33,544 nt of DNA, taken from NCBI GenBank assembly GCA_964555935.1, contig CAZKUN010000082.1:1-33544 (forward strand), in the 5' to 3' direction. Below the pieces are notes generated by a model. That model was not told the DNA's origin, ran no database searches, and saw nothing but the letters and a program-made list of their open reading frames with translations. The DNA is from CAZKUN01 sp964555935. GTDB lineage: Bacteria > Armatimonadota > Zipacnadia > Zipacnadales > VGFC01. The translations under genes were made by a program, and so were the position numbers. Of this stretch, positions 16,219 through 24,200 are shown piece after piece (the first letter of the stretch is position 1; each line of letters begins with the position of its first letter).

Positions 16219-16464
16219 ATGTCTGCCACCGAAGATAATGCGGTTCCAGTTCACGACCTGCGCGGCGAGGTCTGCCCCATGACCTTCGTCAGGGCCAAGA
16301 TACAGCTGGACCGGATGGAGCCCGGCGACTCGGCGGAATTCCTGCTGAATCCGGGCGAGCAGCTGAAGAACGTCCCGCGCAGCATCAAGAGCGAGGGACA
16401 CAAGATCGAGAGCGTCCGCCAGGAGGATGACGGCTGGTACCTCCTGGTGCGACGAGGAGAGTAG
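16219..16464 (+). CDS. TusA/SirA-family sulfur-transfer protein
   Basis: This 81-residue protein has the TusA fold signature 'DLRGEVCPMTFVRAKIQL', with C19 as the persulfide-bearing Cys in a CPM (not CPxP) version of the motif. Proteins of this family pass persulfide sulfur between partners. Placed between APS reductase and the ThrC-like gene, it may hand sulfur to the MoaD carrier or chaperone sulfite or sulfide. The gene starts 17 bases after cysH, and the next gene follows 9 bases later, so the three are co-transcribed. Confidence 0.9.
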   Translation: MSATEDNAVPVHDLRGEVCPMTFVRAKIQLDRMEPGDSAEFLLNPGEQLKNVPRSIKSEGHKIESVRQEDDGWYLLVRRGE

Positions 16465-16473
16465 AGGGACGTC

Positions 16474-17733
16474 ATGACCCATGTTGTTGGGCTGAAGTGT
16501 AGAGAAACCGACTGTGGCGAGTTGTACGCCAACCAACCGATCCACATCTGCGAGTGGTGCTTCGGCAAGCTCGAGGTGGCGTACGACTACGACGCGATTC
16601 GCGAAACCTTGACGCGAGACGTCATCGCGAGCCGGGCGCCGAACATGTGGCGCTACAAAGAGCTACTGCCGCTGGACGGCGACCCGACCGTGGGCGTTGA
16701 CGTTGGTTTCACGCCGCTGGTGCGGGCTCACAACCTCGGCAAGGTTCTCGGCCACGACGAAGTCTACATCAAGAATGACGCGGTGAACTACCCGACGCTC
16801 TCGTTCAAGGACCGCGTGGTCGCGGTCGCGCTGTCGAAGGCCAAGGAGTTCGGCTTCGATACGGTGGCCTGCGCCACAACGGGCAACCTCGGCAACAGCA
16901 CCGCCGCTCAGGCCGTCCAGGCTGGGCTGAAATGCTACATCTTCATGCCCGCCGACCTCGAGATGGGCAAGATCGTCGGCACGTCGATATTCGGCGTCAA
17001 CGTCATCGGCCTCTCGGGCAACTACGATGCCGTCAACCGTTTCTGCACCGAGGTTGCCGATCTGCATGAGTGGGCCTTCGCAAACATCAACATCCGGCCC
17101 TACTATGCCGAGGGCTCTAAGACATTCGGCCACGAGATCGTCGAGCAACTCGGGTGGACAACCCCGAAGCATGTCGTGTCGCCCATGGCGGGCGGCTCGC
17201 TGATATGCAAGATCGACAAGGCCTTTCATGAGATGCACAGGATCGGCTTGATCGATGAGCCCGACACCAAGATCCATGGCGCCCAGGCAACGGGGTGCAA
17301 CCCGATCACGGCGGCGGTGAAGGCAGGCGAGGAACTCTTTACCCCGGTCCGCCCCAACACGATCGCTCGGTCGATCGCGATAGGGAATCCCGCCGACGGC
17401 TTCTACGCAATCGAGACGATCGACCGCACGGGCGGCACGGGCGATGACGCGACGGACGAGGAGATCGTTGTCGGCATGAAGCTGCTGGCCGAAACCGAGG
17501 GCGTCTTCACCGAGACGGCGGGAGGCACCACGGTCGCCGTCACGCAGAAGCTCATCGAGCAGGGCCACATCCCGCGCGACGAATCGGTGGTCATCAGCAT
17601 CACCGGAAACGGGCTGAAGACGCAGGAAGCGGTTGTGGATCACCTGAATGAGCGTCCGGTGATAGAGGCCAATGTTGATGAATTCGAGAAGCTGCTTGAG
17701 CAGATTGACGCTCCAGCGATCGCAGCGAGGTGA
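16474..17733 (+). CDS. Threonine synthase-like PLP enzyme (possible homocysteine or cysteine synthase)
   Basis: This 419-residue fold-type II PLP enzyme matches threonine synthase (O-phosphohomoserine to threonine). An N-terminal zinc ribbon holds C9, C14, C26 and C29 ('CEWCFGKLE'). K112 in 'LSFKDR' should bind PLP, 'ATTGNLGNSTAAQA' binds the phosphate, and 'VISITGNGLKT' closes the site. On sequence alone one would call it ThrC. Its place within the sulfur operon, directly before the MoaD-NIL fusion with which it overlaps, raises another possibility: that it uses a thiocarboxylate to turn O-phosphohomoserine into homocysteine, or O-phosphoserine into cysteine, as CysM does with CysO. No separate sulfhydrylase is present in the cluster. 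Family call firm, substrate uncertain. Confidence 0.85.
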   Translation: MTHVVGLKCRETDCGELYANQPIHICEWCFGKLEVAYDYDAIRETLTRDVIASRAPNMWRYKELLPLDGDPTVGVDVGFTPLVRAHNLGKVLGHDEVYIKNDAVNYPTLSFKDRVVAVALSKAKEFGFDTVACATTGNLGNSTAAQAVQAGLKCYIFMPADLEMGKIVGTSIFGVNVIGLSGNYDAVNRFCTEVADLHEWAFANINIRPYYAEGSKTFGHEIVEQLGWTTPKHVVSPMAGGSLICKIDKAFHEMHRIGLIDEPDTKIHGAQATGCNPITAAVKAGEELFTPVRPNTIARSIAIGNPADGFYAIETIDRTGGTGDDATDEEIVVGMKLLAETEGVFTETAGGTTVAVTQKLIEQGHIPRDESVVISITGNGLKTQEAVVDHLNERPVIEANVDEFEKLLEQIDAPAIAAR

Positions 17734-17738
17734 TTGAG

Positions 17739-18242
17739 ATGGCTATTACAGTGAGGACCGGGGGCGCGTTGGCGCGCCTCTTTGGTGGCGAGAAGGAAGT
17801 TCAGGCCGAGGGCGCCACGATCGGCGAGATCCTGGACAACCTCGACGTGAAGGGCCGGCTGTGCGGCGATGATGGTGCTGTCCGCAGGCACTTCAACATC
17901 CATATCAATGACGGCGAGGACGTTCGTCTCCTCGGCGGCCTTGACGCGCCGGTGAGCGATGGCGACACAGTCACCATCCTGTCGGCCATCGCCGGTGGGG
18001 CGGAGGTCTCGCGCAAGGTCTGGATGACCTTTCCGAGAGAGATTGTCGAGGAGCCGGTGATCTGGAAGATCGGCCGGGACTTCGAGGTCGTGACCAACAT
18101 CCGCCAGGCCAGCGTCTCGAGGGAAGTTGGTATCGTTGGACTCGAGTTGATCGGCGAAGAAGACGAGGTCCGCAAGGCCATCGAGTATGCCATATCAGTC
18201 GGCGTCTCGGTTGAGCCGGTGGAGCTGGGTGTGGTGGAGTAG
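17739..18242 (+). CDS. MoaD/ThiS-like sulfur carrier fused to a NIL domain
   Basis: The 167-residue protein has two domains. Residues 1-87 are a ubiquitin-like MoaD/ThiS fold ending in the canonical tail 'DGDTVTILSAIAGG' (G86-G87). In free carriers this Gly-Gly is the C-terminus and becomes a thiocarboxylate; here it runs on as A88. Residues about 90-167 match the NIL domain ('VSRKVWMTFPREIVEEPVIW' start, 'IRQASVSREVGIVGLELIGE'), a ligand-binding module known from MetN and from archaeal homocysteine biosynthesis proteins. The JAMM protease encoded two genes downstream could cleave after G87. The ATG at 17739 is preferred over an overlapping GTG at 17730, since GAGGTG lies 6 bases before it. 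The ThiF gene starts 2 bases after its stop. Confidence 0.88.
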   Translation: MAITVRTGGALARLFGGEKEVQAEGATIGEILDNLDVKGRLCGDDGAVRRHFNIHINDGEDVRLLGGLDAPVSDGDTVTILSAIAGGAEVSRKVWMTFPREIVEEPVIWKIGRDFEVVTNIRQASVSREVGIVGLELIGEEDEVRKAIEYAISVGVSVEPVELGVVE

Positions 18243-18244
18243 CC

Positions 18245-19090
18245 ATGAGCGGGCCCGACCTGACCTCGGAACAGATTGACAGATACTCGCGCCACATCCT
18301 GCTTCAGGAAGTCGGCGTCGCCGGCCAGCGGAAGCTGCTTGATTCCAGCGCGCTCGTAGTCGGCGCGGGCGGCCTCGGCTCTCCGGTGATTCTGTACCTC
18401 GCGGCGGCCGGCGTCGGTCGGATCGGCGTGGTTGACGGGGACACCGTCGAGCTGTCGAATCTCCAGCGCCAGGTCATCCATGGCACGAGCGATATTGACA
18501 AGCTCAAGGCCGTGTCGGCCAAGGAAGCCGTTACCGAACTGAACCCCGACTGCACGGTCGAGGTCATTCCCGAGCACTTGACGATTGAGAATGTTCGCCA
18601 GGCAGTGGCTAACTACGACATCGTGCTCGACGGGTGCGACAACTTCCCAACGCGGTTCCTGGTTGCTGATAGCTGCTGGTGGGAAAACGTCCCGCTCGTG
18701 TCCGGGGCTGTCCTGCGGTTTGAGGGGCAGCTCATGACGATCGTCCCCGGCGAGGGGAATCCATGTTACCGCTGCTTCATCCCCGAGCCGCCACCGCCGG
18801 GCCTCATCCCGAGCTGTCAGGAAGCCGGTGTGCTCGGAGCCATCACCGGGGTCATCGGCACGCTCCAGGTCGCGGAGGCGCTGAAGGTCCTCATCGGTCA
18901 GGGGACGCCGCTGACGCGCCACATGCAGATCTACGACGCGCTCGACTGCAGTTTCATCAGGACCCGGCGCTCGCCGGATCCCGAGTGCCCGGTCTGCAGC
19001 GAGTCGCCGACGATTACCGAGTTGATTCAGTACGATGTGAGCTGCGACATCGACGAGGAGTTCGATCCAGAGGAGCTGTTGTGCGACTAG
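18245..19090 (+). CDS. ThiF/MoeB/HesA-family carrier-activating E1-like enzyme
   Basis: This 281-residue enzyme should adenylate the Gly-Gly end of the MoaD domain with ATP. It has 'VVGAGGLGSP' (residues 38-47) for nucleotide binding, D64 and D66 in 'VVDGDTVELSNLQRQ' with N72, R75 and Q76, and 'LDGCDNFPTR' near 130. Zinc is held by C174xxC177 ('CYRCF') and C248xxC251 ('CPVC'). C191 in 'PSCQEAGVLG' is the crossover-loop Cys. There is no rhodanese domain, unlike MoeBR/MOCS3, so sulfur must come from elsewhere, perhaps TusA or sulfide. The C-terminal tail of about 25 residues is acidic with two Cys and ends 'EELLCD', which is longer than in MoeB. It overlaps the JAMM gene by 10 bases. Confidence 0.93.
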   Translation: MSGPDLTSEQIDRYSRHILLQEVGVAGQRKLLDSSALVVGAGGLGSPVILYLAAAGVGRIGVVDGDTVELSNLQRQVIHGTSDIDKLKAVSAKEAVTELNPDCTVEVIPEHLTIENVRQAVANYDIVLDGCDNFPTRFLVADSCWWENVPLVSGAVLRFEGQLMTIVPGEGNPCYRCFIPEPPPPGLIPSCQEAGVLGAITGVIGTLQVAEALKVLIGQGTPLTRHMQIYDALDCSFIRTRRSPDPECPVCSESPTITELIQYDVSCDIDEEFDPEELLCD

Positions 19091-19482
19091 CGGCGGCGGT
19101 CTGGGACCAGATCGTCGAACACGCCCGAAGCGAGGCCCCGCGGGAGTGCTGTGGGGTTTTGCTCGCGCATCCGGACGCTCCCGACCACGCGACGCGCGTG
19201 CTGCGCTCGGAGAACACAGAGCCAGACTGCCCCGAGCACGGATACGTTCTTGACCCCGCAACGCATCTCGAGGCCGTGGAGCTTGAGATCGCCGACGGGG
19301 CAGTTATTGCTGCGTATTACCATTCACATCCCGACGGGCCGGCAAGGCCATCGCAGACGGATCGCGAACTGGCGATTCCGAACACGCTGTATGTAATCGT
19401 CGGCATGGCCGGCGGGATTGAACCCGCCGCTTGGCGGCTGGCGGCAGGCGAGTTCGTGCAGGAACCGATGGAGATCATCTGA
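19081..19482 (+). CDS. JAMM/MPN zinc metalloprotease (Mec+/HcyD type)
   Basis: This 133-residue protein is a minimal JAMM domain. The full motif is present: E22 in 'PRECCGVLL', then H81-S-H83 x7 S91 xx D94 in 'HSHPDGPARPSQTD'. Such proteases remove residues after Gly-Gly of sulfur-carrier proteins, as Mec+ does on CysO-cysteine and HcyD on HcyS. The GTG at 19081 is chosen because AGGAG (19071-19075) lies 5 bases before it and because the domain begins right there; it overlaps the ThiF stop by 10 bases, implying translational coupling. An in-frame upstream extension into the ThiF gene is not protein-like. The likely substrate is the MoaD-NIL fusion in the same operon. Confidence 0.92.
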   Translation: MRLAAAVWDQIVEHARSEAPRECCGVLLAHPDAPDHATRVLRSENTEPDCPEHGYVLDPATHLEAVELEIADGAVIAAYYHSHPDGPARPSQTDRELAIPNTLYVIVGMAGGIEPAAWRLAAGEFVQEPMEII

Positions 19483-19502
19483 ACCGAAGGAGAGTGGGCG
19501 CA

Positions 19503-20507
19503 ATGCCGGTAGACCGACATATTGACGACGACCAGACTACGGTGACCGTCGACACCGAAATCGAGGGGAAGACGGGCGACCTCGACTTCAACACCCTCAA
19601 GAGCGGCGGGATCATTAAGCAGCGCCAGAAGGAACTGTTTACCGTGCGGTGCATGTGCCCCGGAGGGCGCGCGCCCCTCGATAAGCTGGAGAAGATGGTC
19701 GAGGTCGCGAAGAAATACGGCGGCGACTACGTTCACCTTTCGTTCCGCCAGTCCGTCGAGATTCCTTACGTCAACTACAAGGACATCAAGGCGGCTCAGG
19801 AAGAGCTTGGGGAAGTTGGGCAAGAGATTGCGTCCTGCGGTCCGCGCGTCCGCGTCCCCACGGCGTGCTCTGGGTGTGAATACAACCCCAACGGGCTAAC
19901 CGAGACTCAGAAGATGGCCGCTGATGTGTGTGACGAGTTCTTCGGGGAGTGGCTGCTTGCGCACAAGTTCAAGATCTCCTTTTCCGGATGCCCCATCGAT
20001 TGCGCGCGGAGCGTTGGGATGGATCTCGGCTTCCAGGGCGTCGTCGACCCGAAGTGGGAGCAGGAGCCCTGCATCGGGTGCCGGATCTGCGAGAACGCCT
20101 GCTCCGAGGGCGCCATCGAGGCCGACGAAGAGACCGGAGAGCCGATCTATCACCCGGAGAAGTGCCTCTACTGCGGAGACTGCATCCGCACGTGCCCGAC
20201 CGAGGCGTGGGCGGAGAAGACTCTCGGCTGGGTGGTGCGTGTCGGCGGCAAGCACGGCAGGCACCCGGTGTTCGGTTCGAGAATCGCGGCCTTCGTGCCC
20301 GACGAGAAGATCAACGAGGTCATCACGGCCGTGCTGAAGTGGTACGAGAAAGCCGGCGAGGGAACCGGGCGAACTCGCATCGCCACGCTGCTGCTCGACC
20401 CGGAGAAGTGGGCCGACTTTGTAGCATGCGTGAAGCCGGTCCTCGGCGAATACGCGGTCGAGAACCCGGAGCCGCCGAAGGCCCTTGAGATACATGGCTG
20501 CGCGTAG
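19503..20507 (+). CDS. Siroheme sulfite reductase with internal 2[4Fe-4S] ferredoxin domain (Dsr/AsrC-like)
   Basis: This 334-residue protein begins with a nitrite/sulfite-reductase ferredoxin-like half domain (residues about 30-110). The siroheme/[4Fe-4S] region follows: C122xxC125 ('TACSGCEYN') and C163x3C167 ('SGCPIDCAR'). A bacterial ferredoxin insert has C190, C193, C196, C200 ('CIGCRICENAC') and C221, C224, C227, C231 ('CLYCGDCIRTC'). The layout is that of small sulfite reductases of the AsrC and methanogen Dsr-LP kind, which reduce sulfite to sulfide with reduced ferredoxin. One oddity is that the usual CxxxxxC is here CxxCxxN. Its place in the operon supports assimilatory work after APS reductase. 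AAGGAG lies upstream of the ATG. The electron donor and the siroheme synthesis genes are not in the window. Confidence 0.9.
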   Translation: MPVDRHIDDDQTTVTVDTEIEGKTGDLDFNTLKSGGIIKQRQKELFTVRCMCPGGRAPLDKLEKMVEVAKKYGGDYVHLSFRQSVEIPYVNYKDIKAAQEELGEVGQEIASCGPRVRVPTACSGCEYNPNGLTETQKMAADVCDEFFGEWLLAHKFKISFSGCPIDCARSVGMDLGFQGVVDPKWEQEPCIGCRICENACSEGAIEADEETGEPIYHPEKCLYCGDCIRTCPTEAWAEKTLGWVVRVGGKHGRHPVFGSRIAAFVPDEKINEVITAVLKWYEKAGEGTGRTRIATLLLDPEKWADFVACVKPVLGEYAVENPEPPKALEIHGCA

Positions 20508-20597
20508 GTCTGACGGGCAGGGACAGTGAGTCCCCGATGACGCCTGGCGGGTGCGCCGGCGCCCTGACAATGCCTACACAGTTGAGGTTGCTCGCGC

Positions 20598-21032
20598 CTA
20601 CTCGGCGGCTGTCATTTCCGCCGGCACGCCGTCGAGTAGATCCGCGAGGTTGGTCCCTTCCAGATACTCAACCACCTGCGTGTCGACCGAGGAGAGAAGA
20701 TCGCCCATCAGGCACTTCTCGTTCGAGCACACGGGCTTGTCAAACAGGCAGTTGCTAAACTTGACCGGGCCCTCAATTGCTTCATATATGTCGAGTAGTC
20801 GGACCTCACTGGCCTCGCGCGCGAGCCTGAAGCCCCCCTTCGGTCCACGCAGAGACGAAACGAATCCCTGCTTCCCGAGACGCTGCAGAACCTTCGACAA
20901 GTGCGCCTCGGAAACGTGGAGCGTATCCGCCATCTCGTGGCACGAGAGAGGGCGTGATGTCTCATTGGTGAGAAGGGCCATGGCGTGCAACGCGAGCGAC
21001 GTGGCTTCCGATACTCTCAGCGACGTTCTCAT
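20598..21032 (-). CDS. Second Rrf2-family regulator with three Cys
   Basis: This 144-residue protein has the Rrf2 helix-turn-helix (residues 30-70, 'MADTLHVSEAHLSKVLQRL ... SSLRGPKGGFRLA') and a sensor loop with C95, C102 and C107 ('CLFDKPVCSNEKC', spaced x6 and x4), consistent with an Fe-S or redox sensor. It differs from the first Rrf2 protein in Cys spacing. The gene lies at the far end of the sulfur cluster, convergent with the sulfite reductase gene. Upstream of its start is AGGAAG and a half-site GCTCGATTGA, but not a full copy of the palindrome. It may respond to a different state (iron, NO or redox) and need not control the operon. Confidence 0.9.
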   Translation of the reverse strand: MRTSLRVSEATSLALHAMALLTNETSRPLSCHEMADTLHVSEAHLSKVLQRLGKQGFVSSLRGPKGGFRLAREASEVRLLDIYEAIEGPVKFSNCLFDKPVCSNEKCLMGDLLSSVDTQVVEYLEGTNLADLLDGVPAEMTAAE

Positions 21033-21206
21033 ATCAACCCACTTCCTGTTTTATCAATCGAGCATTAAGGTACCAGATTTGGTGGCCAAAGGCAAGCGAG
21101 AATGGGGCAAAACTACTTGGATCTCTGTATCTATATAGGGTTTTGCACGGTGATATGCGTCACACTTTTGGTGTCATAGTACCACGGATGACAAGCCCAA
21201 CCACAG

Positions 21207-21245
21207 AAACGGGAGGCCGCGCAGTCCTTCCGCGGCCCCCCGTTT
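21207..21245 (-). terminator. Terminator hairpin after the alpha-2-macroglobulin gene
   Basis: Arms 21207-21221 and 21231-21245 form a 15-bp stem with a single mismatch and a 9-base loop, 21 bases past the gene's stop on the minus strand. The outer pairs are AAA/TTT, giving a short T-run (GTTTCTG). Confidence 0.75.
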
Positions 21246-21266
21246 GCTACGTTCCCCACGATCCAC

Positions 21267-24200
21267 TCAGTGCGCTTCGACGACAAGATCGACGGGTTCC
21301 GCGACGCCGCGATTGTCCGGGTTGTAGTACTCGTACGCAGTGCTGTCGGGCGTTTTCGCCTTGATTGGGAATTTGGCGCGGAGGCGGTAAGTGAGTTCGA
21401 CCTTCTTGCCCGCTTCCATCTCCTCAATGTAGACGATGATCTGCCGTCCGGTGAGGGTGTACTTCTGAATGACCTTGGAGCCGACCAACTCCGCCAGATC
21501 GCCGGGCTGCACTTTGAAGCCCGGAGGGATCCCAAGGTCAACGAGCACCATGCCCATCCGACCGGGCGTCTGGTTCGCGATGGTCACGTTCGCGGTCACG
21601 ATGTCATCGACGGCAAGTTCGGTCTTGTCGTACTCGATGTCGATCGAGACCGCGTCCCGCGATTCGCCGCCCGCGCCCTTCCATGGCAAGTAGTACTTGC
21701 TGGTCATCTGGTAGAGGCTCGTGCCCTCGCCATCGAACTTGATCTGCACCTCGTTGTCCCCCTCGCGCACGTGCTGCTTGAGGCTGACGAAGTGCACGAC
21801 GTCGGAGTTGTCCTCATCGATCGCGAGACCTTTGACATGCTCGCCGTTGCAGAGGATCGACAGCTCGGCGTTGACCTTCTGAGTGCTGTCCTTCTGCGCG
21901 CCCAGCAGCGCTCTCAACGCCAGGATCGTGGCCTGCGTCGAGTACCACGTGCCCCGAGGGTCCTTCTCGGCGATGAGGTAGTTGAGCACTTCAGTCGCAT
22001 CGCCGGGATGCGTGCCCGAGTCGATCAGCGCCAGCGCCGCGAGGCCGGTGGCCTCAAGGTCCGACGACTTCCCCGAGCTATGGGTGATGCCGGTGATCTC
22101 CGATTCCCACCACATCTTCCCGTCCTCACGCTTCGCCATTTTCACGAGGCGCGAGAGTTGCTCCTGGGTCTCCGCCGCGTCGGTTGCGTTCGCGACCAAC
22201 GCGTTGCAGACGAGAGCGAGGGTGTACGCATCCTTCGCCTCGTCGGCGTGCTTCTTCAGGTAGCTGACGGCCTTGCCTAGCCGCGCATCATCGGGCGCGA
22301 CTTTCCCGAGCGCCCACGCGATGTACGCGGTTGGGAGCAGGCTGTTGTTCTGGATCCGGCCCCAGCTCTCCTGATGCAGATAGGCCTCGTCAGGCTTCCA
22401 GCTTCCGTCTTCCTGCTGCTGGCTGAAGAGCCACTCGGCCGTGCGAGTGATGACGTCCGGGTCGACTTCGTAGACGTCGCTCATGGCCTGGAACTCCATC
22501 ACGCCGTAGGCCGTGAGGATCTTGTTGGCGGGTGCCTCGCCGAACCAACTGTAGCCCCCGCCGGCCACCTCGAAACTCACCAGTCGCTGATAGCCGGTGT
22601 TGATGAAGCCTTCGGCCTTCATGCGGATCTCGGGCGTGACCTGTCCCGTGGTCTTCATGTAATCGAGCACGAGGATGTTGGGGTACGTCGCCGACGATGT
22701 CTGCTCGAAGCACCCGGAGGGCATCTGCAAAACGCTATCGAGCCCCTCGACCGCTTGGCTGAAAATACCGGAGTAGATCTTGACCATGATGTCAGACGCG
22801 CCGTCGATCGCCTGGCGCGGGATGCTGATCGTCTGCGTCACGTCATCATCGATTCGGTCGTTGACGGTCGCCAGCGTCTCCTGCCCGTCGGGGCGGATCT
22901 CGATCCGGCGCTCGATCGCATCGCTGAGCTTGTCCCCATAGGCATGCACCGTCAGCGGGTGGCTGCCAATCTCCTTCGCGGTGATCGTGAAGTAGATCGC
23001 CGCCTCGTCCTTGGCGCCGATCTCCAGCGTCCGCTTCGCGTCGCCGTCGAGCGCGAACCAATCGGCCTCTGTCAATTCGAGGCGGACGCTCTGGGCCTGG
23101 TCGAGGTGGTTGAAGACCATCACCGGGATGCTCACCTCGTCATTGCGCGTGAGCGAAACCGGCAGATCGATGTCGGCGAAGAAGTCCTGGAAGCAGCGAA
23201 GCCCGCTCGTGGTTGAGCCAAGCTCCCCCTTCGCCGAGTTGGCCATCGCCGTCATGCGCCAGGTCGTGATGCTGTCGGCCATCTTCAGCGACAGCGTCGC
23301 CTTGCCGTCGCCATCGGTGATGAGCGCCGGTTCGCTGAACATCGTCTCCGGGAAGTACTTCCGGATGCGAACGGGCTTCGGGCCGCCGCCGTCCCTCGCC
23401 ATGAGTGCGTTGTCGTCGAGGAACGCCACCGGCTCCGCGAGCGCATCCATCGGCGCCATCGCCATCTCCATCATCGGCATCGCGACGGCGCCTCCACGCA
23501 TCCTCACGCCTCCACCCTCGCCCATGCCGGCGCCCATCATGCCGCCCCCCCCACCGAAGAACCCCTGCTGGAAGTCCTCGTCCATGCCCCATGCGCCGGG
23601 CCAGGATGTCTGCACAAACATGTCGTCCGCAGTGTCGGGTCGTCCGTCGGGACCGATCGCCTGCAGGACGAGCATCCACACATCCTGCTCGCCGTCGCCC
23701 TGCTCCACGATGACGAAGTCCTGACCCCACTGGTCCTGTAGGTCCTCGGCCGCGATCAGCTTCGCGTCCAGCAGCGGCTTCGCGCCGAGCTTGGCCTTGA
23801 ACGTGCGCCCGTTGTGTTTCTGCTGGTACTTCTGGATGGCTTGCTGGAGTTTCTCGAGTTTCGGCTGAAGCTCTTGCGCCCATTCGCTCTTGAGCTTCTC
23901 AACGCGATCCGCGTAGGTGTTCACGTGATAGCCCGAGGCCTCCGGCATCTCGGCTCCGGCCAGCAGCACCTTCGCCGCGCGGTCGCGCTTGTTCGCCATC
24001 GGTCGATCGAGCGGCTGGCGCGCGATGATGATCGGCATCTCGAACTCGTGGATCTCCACCCTCGGCTTCATCAGTTCTTGCTCGAGGTAGAAGTAGACTT
24101 TCTCCATTCCCGGCTTCAGCTCTTGAAGCGCGAACACGCTCTCGTCCACGACGTTGATCCCGAGCGCCGCCGCGACCGGCTCGCCCTCGGAGTTGCGGAC

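Noticed and set aside
16663..17643. Minus-strand open frame of 326 codons opposite the ThrC-like gene
   Set aside because: It is the reverse shadow of a strongly conserved PLP enzyme.
17801..19261. Long open frame (486 codons) on the minus strand opposite the MoaD-NIL and ThiF genes
   Set aside because: It is Arg/Pro-rich and family-free, and lies opposite three well-recognised genes. It results from the high GC content.
21043..21075. Possible third copy of the Rrf2 operator upstream of the second Rrf2 gene
   Set aside because: Only the half-site GCTCGATTGA is present; the second arm GTCGAG is missing at the required distance.
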